Below, in pieces: positions 34,336 to 42,927 of a stretch of DNA of 64,000 nt; the stretch's first letter is position 1; each line of letters opens with the position of its first letter. A model generated the notes under the pieces. The model did no database searches. It worked only from the letters and a program-made list of their open reading frames with translations, and was not told where the DNA came from. This DNA comes from Exiguobacterium sp. s146 (GTDB lineage: Bacteria > Bacillota > Bacilli > Exiguobacteriales > Exiguobacteriaceae), in assembly GCF_018618415.1 (NCBI RefSeq), contig NZ_JACSMA010000001.1, forward strand, positions 434,001 through 498,000. The letters run 5' to 3'. The translations under genes were made by a program, and so were the position numbers.

Positions 34336-34364
34336 TTGTATTTACTAGTGGAATTGGATATGTT
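34336..34364 (+). promoter_or_regulatory. Sigma-A promoter of the 5'-nucleotidase gene
   Basis: TTGTAT, 17-base spacer, TATGTT. The predicted leader is about 130 bases and contains the cre-like site at 34443. Confidence 0.65.
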
Positions 34365-34442
34365 TAGAGAGGAAAGTGGTCTCTGAAACGATAGGTCTGA
34401 AGACGGAATAGGGAGCAAGGCCGATTATGATCCGTCAGACAT

Positions 34443-34456
34443 TGTAAGCGCTATCG
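34443..34456. promoter_or_regulatory. cre-like palindrome in the 5'-nucleotidase leader
   Basis: TGTAAGCGCTATCG, close to the CcpA operator consensus. GTAAGCGCTATC is shared, in opposite orientation, with the S-layer-like gene's upstream region. Confidence 0.55.
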
Positions 34457-34500
34457 TTCGTTTTAGTTCTGCTTCACCACATTTGAAAGGGGAAAATCAA

Positions 34501-36576
34501 ATGCTCACACGTAAAACGAACAAGTTGTACGCTTCACTCGCTGTAGCGGCAATCACCGCCTCATCGATCGTTCCGGCAGCGACAGCTGACGCGGCACCAA
34601 AAGTTAAGACGGTCAAACTGAAAGCCGACTTCGTCCGCGGAGGCGACCTCGATGCCACGCTCGACAAAACATACAACGGTGCCAAAATCCATTGGTACAA
34701 GTCATCGGTGAAGTTGAACAAACTCGGTACATATCAAACGGCGAAAGGAATCGTGATCGGCAAGGGGATTAAAGTCGAGAAACGCGTCCGCGTCTTGAAC
34801 TATCCGGTGGCGATTGTTCCAGCTGAAGGGCTTTCGTTCAAACAAGGGGAGAACGTGCCGAGCGCACTTCGTCTTGATGTTCGCTTCGCGAACGGTACGG
34901 TCGAACGTCTCGTCCGTGTCCACGGCATCGACACATCGAAAATCGGTTCGTTCACAGCTCACGCTAAATTCACGAGCAATGGCCGCACAATCGAAGCTGA
35001 ACTTCCATATTCGGTCGGTGGGAACACGGTGTCGTTCATGCACACGAACGACACACACGCCTCACTCGACTTGGCACCAAAACGTGCGACAGCCGTGAAA
35101 CAAGTCCGCGCCGAGAAGCCAAACGCGCTCTTGATTGACGCTGGGGACGTATTCTCAGGTTCGCTTTACTTCAACAAGTTTGAAGGAATGGCCGACTTGA
35201 AACTTATGAACTACATGAAGTACGACTTGATGACACTCGGGAACCACGAGTTCGATCTCGGTGGCGACGAAGACGGCAACGCCGAACTTGCCAAGTTCAT
35301 CCGCTACGCGAACTTCCCGTTCGTCAGCTCGAACCTCGACTTCTCAGCAGATACAGATTTGAACCCGCTCTTCCGTGACGCGGTGACGGACAAACCGTAT
35401 AACGGTCGTCTCTATGAAGGCGTCATCAAAGAAGTGGACGGCGTCAAAGTCGGCTTCTTCGGTCTCACGACAGAAGAGACGGCTGACATCGCAAGCCCGG
35501 GCAGCACCCAGTTCCAAGATTACATCGCAGAAGCGAAAGCGGCAGTCGCAGCGTTCGAAGCAGCCGGTGTCAACCAAATCGTCGCCGTCACGCACTTAGG
35601 CTATGATGACAACCCGGCGGTCGACAACGACCAAATCCTCGCAGAAGAAGTCGCAGGCATCGATGTCATCATCGGCGGACACTCGCACACGCGTCTCGCA
35701 GCTCCAGTCTTGAAGAACGCGGATACGGACAACCCGACGTTGATCGTCCAGGCGTATCAATACAGCCAATACCTCGGCACACTTGACGTCACGTTCGACC
35801 AAGATGGAAAAGTTGTCGCCCATGAGGGTTCTTTAATCGATGTGACGAAACTTGAAGCGGACGCGAAAGCGACTCAACTCCTCGCTCCGTTCAAAGAAGA
35901 AGTTGATGAGTTGAAAAACCAACCAACTGGCGCCGAAGCAAAAGTGGCTTTGACGAACCCGCGTACGAGTGACATCGGAAACACGACGGGCGAGAGCGTC
36001 CGTAAGAACGAGACGCCACTTGGGAACTTGATTACGGATGGCATGCTCGCGAAAGCGAAGACGTTCAACGCGGACGTCATCGGCGCGATGCAAAACGGCG
36101 GCGGAATCCGTGCGGCGATTGATGCTGGAGATATCACGTTGGGAGATGTGCTCACGACGCTTCCGTTCGGGAACACGCTCGCGATCGCTGACCTCACGGG
36201 AACAGAGATTTATCAAACGTTCGAGCGCAGCGTCGGGCCGCTTCCGAACGAGAACGGTGGCTTCCTTCACGTCGCTGGCTTGAAAGTGACGTACGATAGC
36301 TCGAAACCGTCAGGCGAACGCGTGACGAAAATCGAGTACATGAAAGACGGAGCACCAGTACTCGTAGCAGAAGATTCAACACGTTATAAAGTCGCAACGA
36401 ACGCGTTCACAGCGAAAGGCGGCGACGGCTTCGCAGAGCTCGGTGTGGCTTACACTGAGGGCCGCGTCCAAGACCTCGGTCTCTCGGACTGGGAAAACTT
36501 GCGTGACCACGTGGCTGGCCTCAAAACGGTCGAGCCAAAAGTGGAAGGTCGCATCGTCGACGTAGCAGCCGAATAA
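34501..36576 (+). CDS. Secreted 5'-nucleotidase / 2',3'-cyclic phosphodiesterase family protein
   Basis: A 691-residue exported phosphatase of the UshA/YfkN family. The ATG at 34501 follows AAAGGGG by eight bases; a signal peptide ends near residue 32 (TADAA). Residues about 35-175 are two beta domains closely similar to those of the S-layer-like protein ('LDATLDKTYNGAKIHWYKSS', 'GIKVEKRVRVLNY'). The metallophosphatase domain starts at about 180 with HTNDTHA, GDVFSGS, GNHEFDLG, THLGYDDN and GGHSHT, all metal ligands present. The C-terminal substrate domain includes 'MQNGGGIRAAID' (about 530). It should release phosphate from extracellular nucleotides. No LPXTG or SLH anchor, so the N-terminal pair may hold it to the wall. 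Confidence 0.93.
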   Translation: MLTRKTNKLYASLAVAAITASSIVPAATADAAPKVKTVKLKADFVRGGDLDATLDKTYNGAKIHWYKSSVKLNKLGTYQTAKGIVIGKGIKVEKRVRVLNYPVAIVPAEGLSFKQGENVPSALRLDVRFANGTVERLVRVHGIDTSKIGSFTAHAKFTSNGRTIEAELPYSVGGNTVSFMHTNDTHASLDLAPKRATAVKQVRAEKPNALLIDAGDVFSGSLYFNKFEGMADLKLMNYMKYDLMTLGNHEFDLGGDEDGNAELAKFIRYANFPFVSSNLDFSADTDLNPLFRDAVTDKPYNGRLYEGVIKEVDGVKVGFFGLTTEETADIASPGSTQFQDYIAEAKAAVAAFEAAGVNQIVAVTHLGYDDNPAVDNDQILAEEVAGIDVIIGGHSHTRLAAPVLKNADTDNPTLIVQAYQYSQYLGTLDVTFDQDGKVVAHEGSLIDVTKLEADAKATQLLAPFKEEVDELKNQPTGAEAKVALTNPRTSDIGNTTGESVRKNETPLGNLITDGMLAKAKTFNADVIGAMQNGGGIRAAIDAGDITLGDVLTTLPFGNTLAIADLTGTEIYQTFERSVGPLPNENGGFLHVAGLKVTYDSSKPSGERVTKIEYMKDGAPVLVAEDSTRYKVATNAFTAKGGDGFAELGVAYTEGRVQDLGLSDWENLRDHVAGLKTVEPKVEGRIVDVAAE

Positions 36577-36582
36577 GCAGTC

Positions 36583-36613
36583 AAACTCTCCTGATGATTC
36601 AGGGGAGTTTTTT
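36583..36613 (+). terminator. Rho-independent terminator
   Basis: Stem AACTCTCCTGA / TCAGGGGAGTT with six T. Confidence 0.9.
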
Positions 36614-36685
36614 GTTATCGGCTCAAAAAGTCGGGTATTACAAAAGAGGGGAATGGCAAGTCGTCCGATTGTCATCTGACTGAAA

Positions 36686-36714
36686 TTGCTTGCCTATCTG
36701 ATATTTGATACTAT
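36686..36714 (+). promoter_or_regulatory. Sigma-A promoter of the glycosyltransferase cluster
   Basis: TTGCTT, 17-base spacer, TACTAT, about 60 bases before the start codon at 36775. Confidence 0.55.
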
Positions 36715-36774
36715 GACAGAGGGTGTAGGTGTGAAACCTACGATACGACATGATGAAAGAATGAGGCGAATTGA

Positions 36775-39459
36775 ATGGATGTAAGACGATTATTGTCCGA
36801 CGTTCAAGTGCACGCGAAATGGGTACGTGCGGAACGGGAACGGATTTCACAAAAAGAACCGCTAGATGAAGGCGATGTCATTTTGATTAACGACTTGCCG
36901 TCGTTGACGAAGAAAGCGCAACTCCCGTATTGGGATGACCAAAAGCTCGAAACGTATCATACCGGTCTCAAACAAGAATGGGACGCGGCGACCGAGCGTT
37001 TCCCGAACGACTTACCAGAATATCCGACTTCGAACGGGAGTGCTTATTATAAGAAGAAACTCATCGATGTGGCGTTCGTCGGACCGGTCGAACGGGCCGA
37101 ATTATGGAAAAACGTCTGTAACATCCATACGTTCAAGACGGTCACCGAGTTTTTAGAGCTCGTCAATGCAGGTGTGAACATCGAGTTCCTCATGATTAGT
37201 CCAATCCTTCTTGGTGACGAGGCGACGAGTTTTGAACATATGGCGACACCGCGCTCGCACTCGCGCCAATGGCTCGAAAAATTGATTAAGCAAGCCAACT
37301 ACCGCGACATCCCGGTCGTGTTCCATACCGAGGCCGACACGAATCATTACGCGCGCTATGCGTCTCTCGCGGCGAAGTGTGATGTCGTCTTCACGGCAAA
37401 CGAAGAGCGGGTTCAAGATTACACAGAGCTGTGCCAGCATGACCGCGTCTTCGTCATCAAGCCGTTCGTCAACCAATTGCGTCACAATCCGATCGGCATG
37501 ACGCGCGCCCGCTTGAATGACGTGCTCGTCACGAACACGTTCCCGATGCGAAAAGCATTCATGGAAGACGTCGACAAATTGATGGATGGCGTCTTAGAGA
37601 CGAACCACCGTCTCCATGTGGTCAAAGCGGACCGTGACAAAAACGAGGAGCTTGGCGAAGCGTACCGTCAGTATCTCGTCGCGAGCGAGACGGACATGGA
37701 CCGTTTGAAGAAGTCGGTCGATTGGGTGCTTCATGTCAACGAAGTGAAGAACAGCCCGACGTATAGTGCGCAGGCGATTTACGATGCGCAAGCACGCGGC
37801 AATCTCGTCTTGACGAACTACAACATCGCCGTCAACAACGATTTCCCGAACGTGTTCATCGCGACGGGCCGTCTTGATGCGAAACAGATCTTGAACATGT
37901 TCAAGACCGAGGACGAGAAGTATCGCCAGCAATTAGCGGGCGTCCGTACAATTATGGCCGGGCACACGATGCATGACCGCTTCGAGGAGATGCTGTTCGC
38001 GCTCGGACTCGAGACGGAAGCACTCGGGGCCCGTCCGGTCCTCGTCGTCGGTTCAGGTGTCGAGTCGCGGCTTCAAGCCATGGTCGCCGATCAGACGTAT
38101 GCCAACGTCCGTTTCCGCATGGCGGATGCCGTGACGGAGACTGATTTGCAGGAAGTGGCGTTCGTCGCGTTCTTCGACTCGGCGTACACGTATGAAGCGT
38201 ATTATTTAGAAGACTTGATTAACGCCTTCAAATACACGGACGTATCGTTCGTGACGAAAGCTGCTTACTTCGATGGCGAGACGCTCGTCTCGGGTCCAGA
38301 ACACGATTACGTGACGGACGTGACCGATGTCCATCGTTCCGTGTTCATTGCGGAGCAATTGTCACTGAAAGAAGTCGTGACACGGACGCTCAAGAGTCGG
38401 ACATTGCCGGGCTATGCAGTCGACCGGTTCGAACTCGTCAAAGGCGAGGTCGTCTTCGAACCGAACGCACCGAGTGACTACAAACTGTCTGTCGTCGTGC
38501 CGGTCTATAATAACGGTCGTTACTTGTACAACAAGTGCTTCTTCAGCTTGAAGCGGAGCACGATGTTCGACGATATGGAGATTTGGCTCGTGGATGACGG
38601 GTCGACCGACAACGAGACGAGCCGTTACGTCGAACGCTTGGCGCGCGAACACAAAAACGTCTACACGTACTCGTTCGCGGATGGCGGCAGTGGCAGTGCC
38701 TCACGCCCTCGTAACAAAGGCGTCGAGTTAGCGACGACTCCGTATATCGCCTTCCTTGACCCGGATAACGAAGCGGTCAACGACGGCTATCACGAATTGT
38801 ATCAATTGATGACGCGCGAACCGGGACTCGACCTTGCCGTCGGCAGCATGTTGAAGCTATCGAACCGCGAAGCGATGATTGAACTCGAAGGGCTCGAAAA
38901 AGGCGGCATCCGCATGATTGAAGACCCGCGCGCTTACCTGCTTGAGCACAACTTCAAAGTGCAAAGCATCCAGGCGATGGTCATCCGTCGCGACTTTATC
39001 GTCGACAACGGCTTGAAACAAGTCATCGGTGCGGTCGGACAGGACTCGCTCTTCTTCCAAGAGATGTTCCTCTCGGCCGAACGCGTCGCACTCGTCGACT
39101 TGACGATTCACGACTATTACGCGGCTGTAGCGGGGTCGACCGTCAACACAATCACACGTCGTTACTTTGAAAAGTGCGTGTTGCGTGAGACGGCTCGAGC
39201 GAAGGCGTTCGAGCGCGAAGGTGTGCTCGATGTCTATCGTGAGACTCGCTTCGAACGGTTCTTTGAACTGTGGTATCTCCAGTTCATCCGCCGGTCGCGG
39301 GACGAAGACTTCTTCGGCAACGCCGATTTGTTATATGCCATCTACGAGCAGTTCAAACCGCTCGAACCGAAGAGTCCCCGCTTCAAACAGTTCATCGATC
39401 TGTATGAGAGCGGTCAAAAAAATGAATTGAAGCGTCTATATTTCGACGTATTCCGTTGA
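36775..39459 (+). CDS. Large two-domain glycosyltransferase (CgeB-like plus GT2)
   Basis: An 894-residue cytosolic protein. The N-terminal half (about 90-430) resembles CgeB/DUF3880-type glycosyltransferases: 'PVVFHTEADTNHYARYASLA', then 'CDVVFTANEERVQDY' and 'VNEVKNSPTYSAQAIYDAQA'. A linker with a degenerate transferase-like stretch follows. The C-terminal GT-A domain (from about 565) is a family 2 transferase: 'SVVVPVYNNGRYLYNKC', 'EIWLVDDGSTDNET' and the metal site 'IAFLDPDNEA' (D-x-D). Such fusions polymerise or decorate wall teichoic acids and other polyol-phosphate or glycan chains. The ribosome site is weak (GAGGCG). First gene of a four-gene cluster with the coiled-coil protein and two more transferases. 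Confidence 0.87.
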   Translation: MDVRRLLSDVQVHAKWVRAERERISQKEPLDEGDVILINDLPSLTKKAQLPYWDDQKLETYHTGLKQEWDAATERFPNDLPEYPTSNGSAYYKKKLIDVAFVGPVERAELWKNVCNIHTFKTVTEFLELVNAGVNIEFLMISPILLGDEATSFEHMATPRSHSRQWLEKLIKQANYRDIPVVFHTEADTNHYARYASLAAKCDVVFTANEERVQDYTELCQHDRVFVIKPFVNQLRHNPIGMTRARLNDVLVTNTFPMRKAFMEDVDKLMDGVLETNHRLHVVKADRDKNEELGEAYRQYLVASETDMDRLKKSVDWVLHVNEVKNSPTYSAQAIYDAQARGNLVLTNYNIAVNNDFPNVFIATGRLDAKQILNMFKTEDEKYRQQLAGVRTIMAGHTMHDRFEEMLFALGLETEALGARPVLVVGSGVESRLQAMVADQTYANVRFRMADAVTETDLQEVAFVAFFDSAYTYEAYYLEDLINAFKYTDVSFVTKAAYFDGETLVSGPEHDYVTDVTDVHRSVFIAEQLSLKEVVTRTLKSRTLPGYAVDRFELVKGEVVFEPNAPSDYKLSVVVPVYNNGRYLYNKCFFSLKRSTMFDDMEIWLVDDGSTDNETSRYVERLAREHKNVYTYSFADGGSGSASRPRNKGVELATTPYIAFLDPDNEAVNDGYHELYQLMTREPGLDLAVGSMLKLSNREAMIELEGLEKGGIRMIEDPRAYLLEHNFKVQSIQAMVIRRDFIVDNGLKQVIGAVGQDSLFFQEMFLSAERVALVDLTIHDYYAAVAGSTVNTITRRYFEKCVLRETARAKAFEREGVLDVYRETRFERFFELWYLQFIRRSRDEDFFGNADLLYAIYEQFKPLEPKSPRFKQFIDLYESGQKNELKRLYFDVFR

Positions 39460-39468
39460 GGTGACAAC

Positions 39469-39774
39469 ATGAGCGAACAATTGAAACAAGAAAAGAACCT
39501 TCTCGAGATTCAGCTCGCTGAACAAATCGAGGAAAATAAACGACTTCAACGTGAATACCGCATCACGAGCCAACAATATCAACGTCTGTTGCATCGGTAC
39601 GCCGAATTGCTCTATACGGTGGAATGGATTTCAAAAGAAGTCGAGAAGGCCGATAAACGCTATCGCCAACTCAATCGTAAATATCAAAGTTTGACCCAGT
39701 CGAAAGTCGGTAAAGGATTGCTCGCAGCGCGTGCCGTCCGCAGCCGTGTCGGCAAAATCGTCAAACGGAAATGA
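39469..39774 (+). CDS. Small coiled-coil protein of the glycan cluster
   Basis: A 101-residue protein, GAGGTGA before the ATG, nine bases after the preceding stop. Residues 1-75 form a continuous heptad coiled coil ('EQLKQEKNLLEIQLAEQIEE'); the tail is strongly basic ('ARAVRSRVGKIVKRK'). No membrane helix. The next gene's product starts with a similarly basic segment ('KARRAAHLGVQRSRRVGKR'), so the two could bind membrane lipids or each other. It probably acts as a scaffold or chain-length element for the large transferases; this is inference. Confidence 0.8.
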   Translation: MSEQLKQEKNLLEIQLAEQIEENKRLQREYRITSQQYQRLLHRYAELLYTVEWISKEVEKADKRYRQLNRKYQSLTQSKVGKGLLAARAVRSRVGKIVKRK

Positions 39775-39855
39775 CCAGCCGGGAGCGACATGTGATGTGT
39801 CGCTTCCTTATTAGTGAAATCGAGGGGAATACCCCGCAGTTTGGAGGAAAGACAT

Positions 39856-42800
39856 ATGGGTTGGCAAACGAAAGCACGTCGGGCGGCACATCTCGGTGTC
39901 CAACGCTCGCGTCGCGTCGGGAAACGCATCATCAACAAGGCGCTCAACCGCGTGACATCTCGTCAAGCGGGACCAATCGTCCCGAATTGGTACGCCGCAT
40001 CGGATGCGGTCCATCTAGAAGGGGCCGACGTCGTCATCTCACGCCCGGAAGCGGTCGTCTTGACGTATCGCCCGGACGAGAAAGAAGACACAATCGACAT
40101 CAAAAAAGTGTTCTCGAAATCGAACCGGACGATGCACGTCCAATTCCGCGCGAAGGCGGCCGGTGATGTCACACCTGCCATCAAAGTCTCGCTCTATCAA
40201 CGGAACAAGCATTCACGTGACGTGTTCGTCTACAATCAGACGCCGACCGATATCGCCTTGCTCGCGAACGAGACGAAAGTCCGCTTCACGGTCGAGACGG
40301 AAGGAAAGGGCTCTTATAGTGTCATCGAGCTGAACGTGAACGGGGTCTCGCTCTGGGATGTCGAAGGGATGGCCAACCACATGCAGGACAGCGATTTCGA
40401 CTATCGCATCGATTTGACACCGAAACAGCTCGAATTGATTTCGGCCATCAACCGTGTCGTCGATTTTGAAGATGACAAACTGTTTCTGCACGGCGTCGGT
40501 GGCCAATATGTCCACTTCGGCGTCGGTGAATCGGCCTTGCCGCATGTGAACACGAAACGTGCCATCGATTTCCCGCTCGGGGATATGGATGATGATGTCT
40601 ATCGTTTCTATTTAAAAGGGACGGTGACGGGCACGGCGAACGCCTCGTTGTTCGTCGTCACGTATACGGCCGATGGACAAGATCAAATGATCGAGGTCCC
40701 GCTCGGCTTGAGCGGCATCATCCGTCTGACACCGAGCCATACGACGGTCCGTTATTTCGTCCGTTTGTCTGGTCACGGTGAACTGCATGGTTTGAAACTC
40801 GGCATGGTCCGCGAGAAGAGCGTCCGCCGGGAAGAGATTCTATCACTCAAACCATCGATGTGGACGGTGCCGACACCGGACACGATCAAGCTGAAACATA
40901 AGAATGAACAACTCGTCGTCAAGCTGAAGACAGGGGAAGGCAATCGCCGCTATATCTCCTACGCCGAGACGAACAATAGCTTCAAGCTGTTGCCGGTCGA
41001 CTTCTTGTTCGACGTCAAATCGAACAGCCGTTACCGCGTCACGCTCGACGGCGAGATGGGGGAAGGGACGAACGTCGTCCTCTACATCATCACGTATTCG
41101 ACGGAAGGCCGTTTGAATATGCAACAAGTCCAACTCGGCTCGGAGAAGATTTTCGAGTTCGAGAAAGAGGCGCGTCGTCTCCGCTTCGCCCTTCGTGTCG
41201 ACGGAGACGGGGAAGCGGTCATCGACCGGATTCGCGTCACCGAAGAGATTATCAGCGACCGCACAAGAAGCCCGGAATGGCTTGATGTACGCGAGGCGAG
41301 ACTCTTCCGTGCCGTGCCGCGCGAGCTGCGCGAATTGAAAGTCGCCGCCATCTTCGATGAGTTCACGACCGCCTCGTACCGTCCGGAATGTGACTTGATC
41401 ACGTTCACGCCGGATAACTGGCCGGCCGTCCTTGCCGATGAGCAACCGGACTTCTTGATGGTCGAGTCGGCGTGGAAAGGGAATGCCGGGGCGTGGGAGA
41501 AGAAGGTCGTCAAATACGGCACGAACACGTGGGAAGAACTCGACGGTCTGCTCGAATGGTGCCGTCACAATAACATCCCGACCGTGTTCTGGAACAAGGA
41601 AGACCCGATTCACTACGACCGCTTCATCGAGACGGCGAAACGGTTCGACTACGTCTATACGACGGACGAGAACCGGGTCGAGGATTACATCCGCGACTGT
41701 GGACATGACCGTGTCGGCGCGCTCCCGTTCGCCGCACAACCGAAAGAACATAACCCGATTCGCCTACCGGGGACGCGTGAACCGTACGCCTCGTTCGCGG
41801 GCTCGTATTATGCGAACCGTCACGAGTCGCGTCGTCAGGACATGGACCGTCTGTTCGCCGCGGCGGACCGTTACGGCCTCGTCATTTATGACCGCAACTA
41901 CGAGATGAACCAACGTGGCGAGACGGACCAGCTCCAATTCCCGGAACAGTTCCGTGATTCGATTCGCGGAAGTCTGAAATATAACCAGATTGCAAAAGCA
42001 TATAAAGGCTTCAAAGTCATGCTGAACGTCAACTCGGTCAACGACTCACCGACGATGTTCTCGCGTCGCGTATTCGAAGGGCTCGCTTGTGCGACGCCGG
42101 TCGTCAGCACGCGCTCAATCGGTGTCAAACAGATGCTCGGCGATTATGTCTTCCTCGACGAGGGTGACGCCATGCTCGACGAGACGTTCAAGAAGCTGTT
42201 GACCGATGACGCGTTCTATGAGGACGTCGCCATGCGCGGGATGCGTCACGTGTTGACGTATCATACGTACACACAGCGCCTCGCCCAAGTCGTCGGTGCA
42301 ATCGGCATCCCATACCGTGTCGACCACGCGCGCGTGGCCATGGTCGCCATCGTCCGCTCGAAAGAGGAGATGGAGCAGGTCGTGTCGATTTATCAAGCGC
42401 AAGACTATACACACACGCACCTCGTCGTGTTCCTCGATAAGTTCGACGGCTATATCGACGTCTATAACGAGTACAATACCGAGACGATCTCGACGTTCAT
42501 GCTCAGTTATTTGACGCAATACAACGCCTTGTCTGAGATTTTGGACGGCTTCGAATGGATGGCGTTCGTGAACCGGGACGACTATTACGGTCCGTCGTAC
42601 GTGTCCGACTATATCTTGGCAGCGCGTTATGCCGACGCCAACATCTTGACGAAAGGGGACCATTATACGTTTGATGGGACACTTGAGAAACAAGATGTGG
42701 ATGCGAGCTATCGCTACGTGTTCGACGCCGTGCCGACGCGCTCGCTCGTCAAACCGGCGGCGCTCCGCTTCTACAGCATCCAAGAGGCACTCGACGTGTT

Positions 42801-42927
42801 GACGAACGATGCGTCGCTCCAAGAGTTGGCCCAGTCCGGCGAGCGGATCTTCAGCATCGACCCGTATCAATACGTCAAAGGCGGAGCCAATCTCTCCGAC
42901 GAGATGGCCCAGGAGGTAACGTTATGA
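39856..42927 (+). CDS. Very large glycosyltransferase with N-terminal beta-sandwich repeats
   Basis: A 1023-residue cytosolic protein; the ATG at 39856 follows TTGGAGGAAA. After a basic N-tail come three beta-sandwich modules of about 130 residues (about 55-170, 215-335, 350-475). The second and third are clearly alike ('SLFVVTYTADGQDQMIEVPLG' in part SLFVVTYTADGQ, versus 'LYIITYSTEGRLNMQQVQLG'). A CgeB/DUF3880-like transferase domain (about 490-820) follows, with 'TVFWNKEDPIHYDRF', 'FDYVYTTDENRVEDY' and 'VNDSPTMFSRRVFEGLACATP'. The last 190 residues look like a GT2 domain that has lost its DxD ('EWMAFVNRDDYYGPSYVSDY'). It is homologous to the protein at 36775 across the transferase part. It overlaps the next gene by four bases. 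Confidence 0.85.
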   Translation: MGWQTKARRAAHLGVQRSRRVGKRIINKALNRVTSRQAGPIVPNWYAASDAVHLEGADVVISRPEAVVLTYRPDEKEDTIDIKKVFSKSNRTMHVQFRAKAAGDVTPAIKVSLYQRNKHSRDVFVYNQTPTDIALLANETKVRFTVETEGKGSYSVIELNVNGVSLWDVEGMANHMQDSDFDYRIDLTPKQLELISAINRVVDFEDDKLFLHGVGGQYVHFGVGESALPHVNTKRAIDFPLGDMDDDVYRFYLKGTVTGTANASLFVVTYTADGQDQMIEVPLGLSGIIRLTPSHTTVRYFVRLSGHGELHGLKLGMVREKSVRREEILSLKPSMWTVPTPDTIKLKHKNEQLVVKLKTGEGNRRYISYAETNNSFKLLPVDFLFDVKSNSRYRVTLDGEMGEGTNVVLYIITYSTEGRLNMQQVQLGSEKIFEFEKEARRLRFALRVDGDGEAVIDRIRVTEEIISDRTRSPEWLDVREARLFRAVPRELRELKVAAIFDEFTTASYRPECDLITFTPDNWPAVLADEQPDFLMVESAWKGNAGAWEKKVVKYGTNTWEELDGLLEWCRHNNIPTVFWNKEDPIHYDRFIETAKRFDYVYTTDENRVEDYIRDCGHDRVGALPFAAQPKEHNPIRLPGTREPYASFAGSYYANRHESRRQDMDRLFAAADRYGLVIYDRNYEMNQRGETDQLQFPEQFRDSIRGSLKYNQIAKAYKGFKVMLNVNSVNDSPTMFSRRVFEGLACATPVVSTRSIGVKQMLGDYVFLDEGDAMLDETFKKLLTDDAFYEDVAMRGMRHVLTYHTYTQRLAQVVGAIGIPYRVDHARVAMVAIVRSKEEMEQVVSIYQAQDYTHTHLVVFLDKFDGYIDVYNEYNTETISTFMLSYLTQYNALSEILDGFEWMAFVNRDDYYGPSYVSDYILAARYADANILTKGDHYTFDGTLEKQDVDASYRYVFDAVPTRSLVKPAALRFYSIQEALDVLTNDASLQELAQSGERIFSIDPYQYVKGGANLSDEMAQEVTL

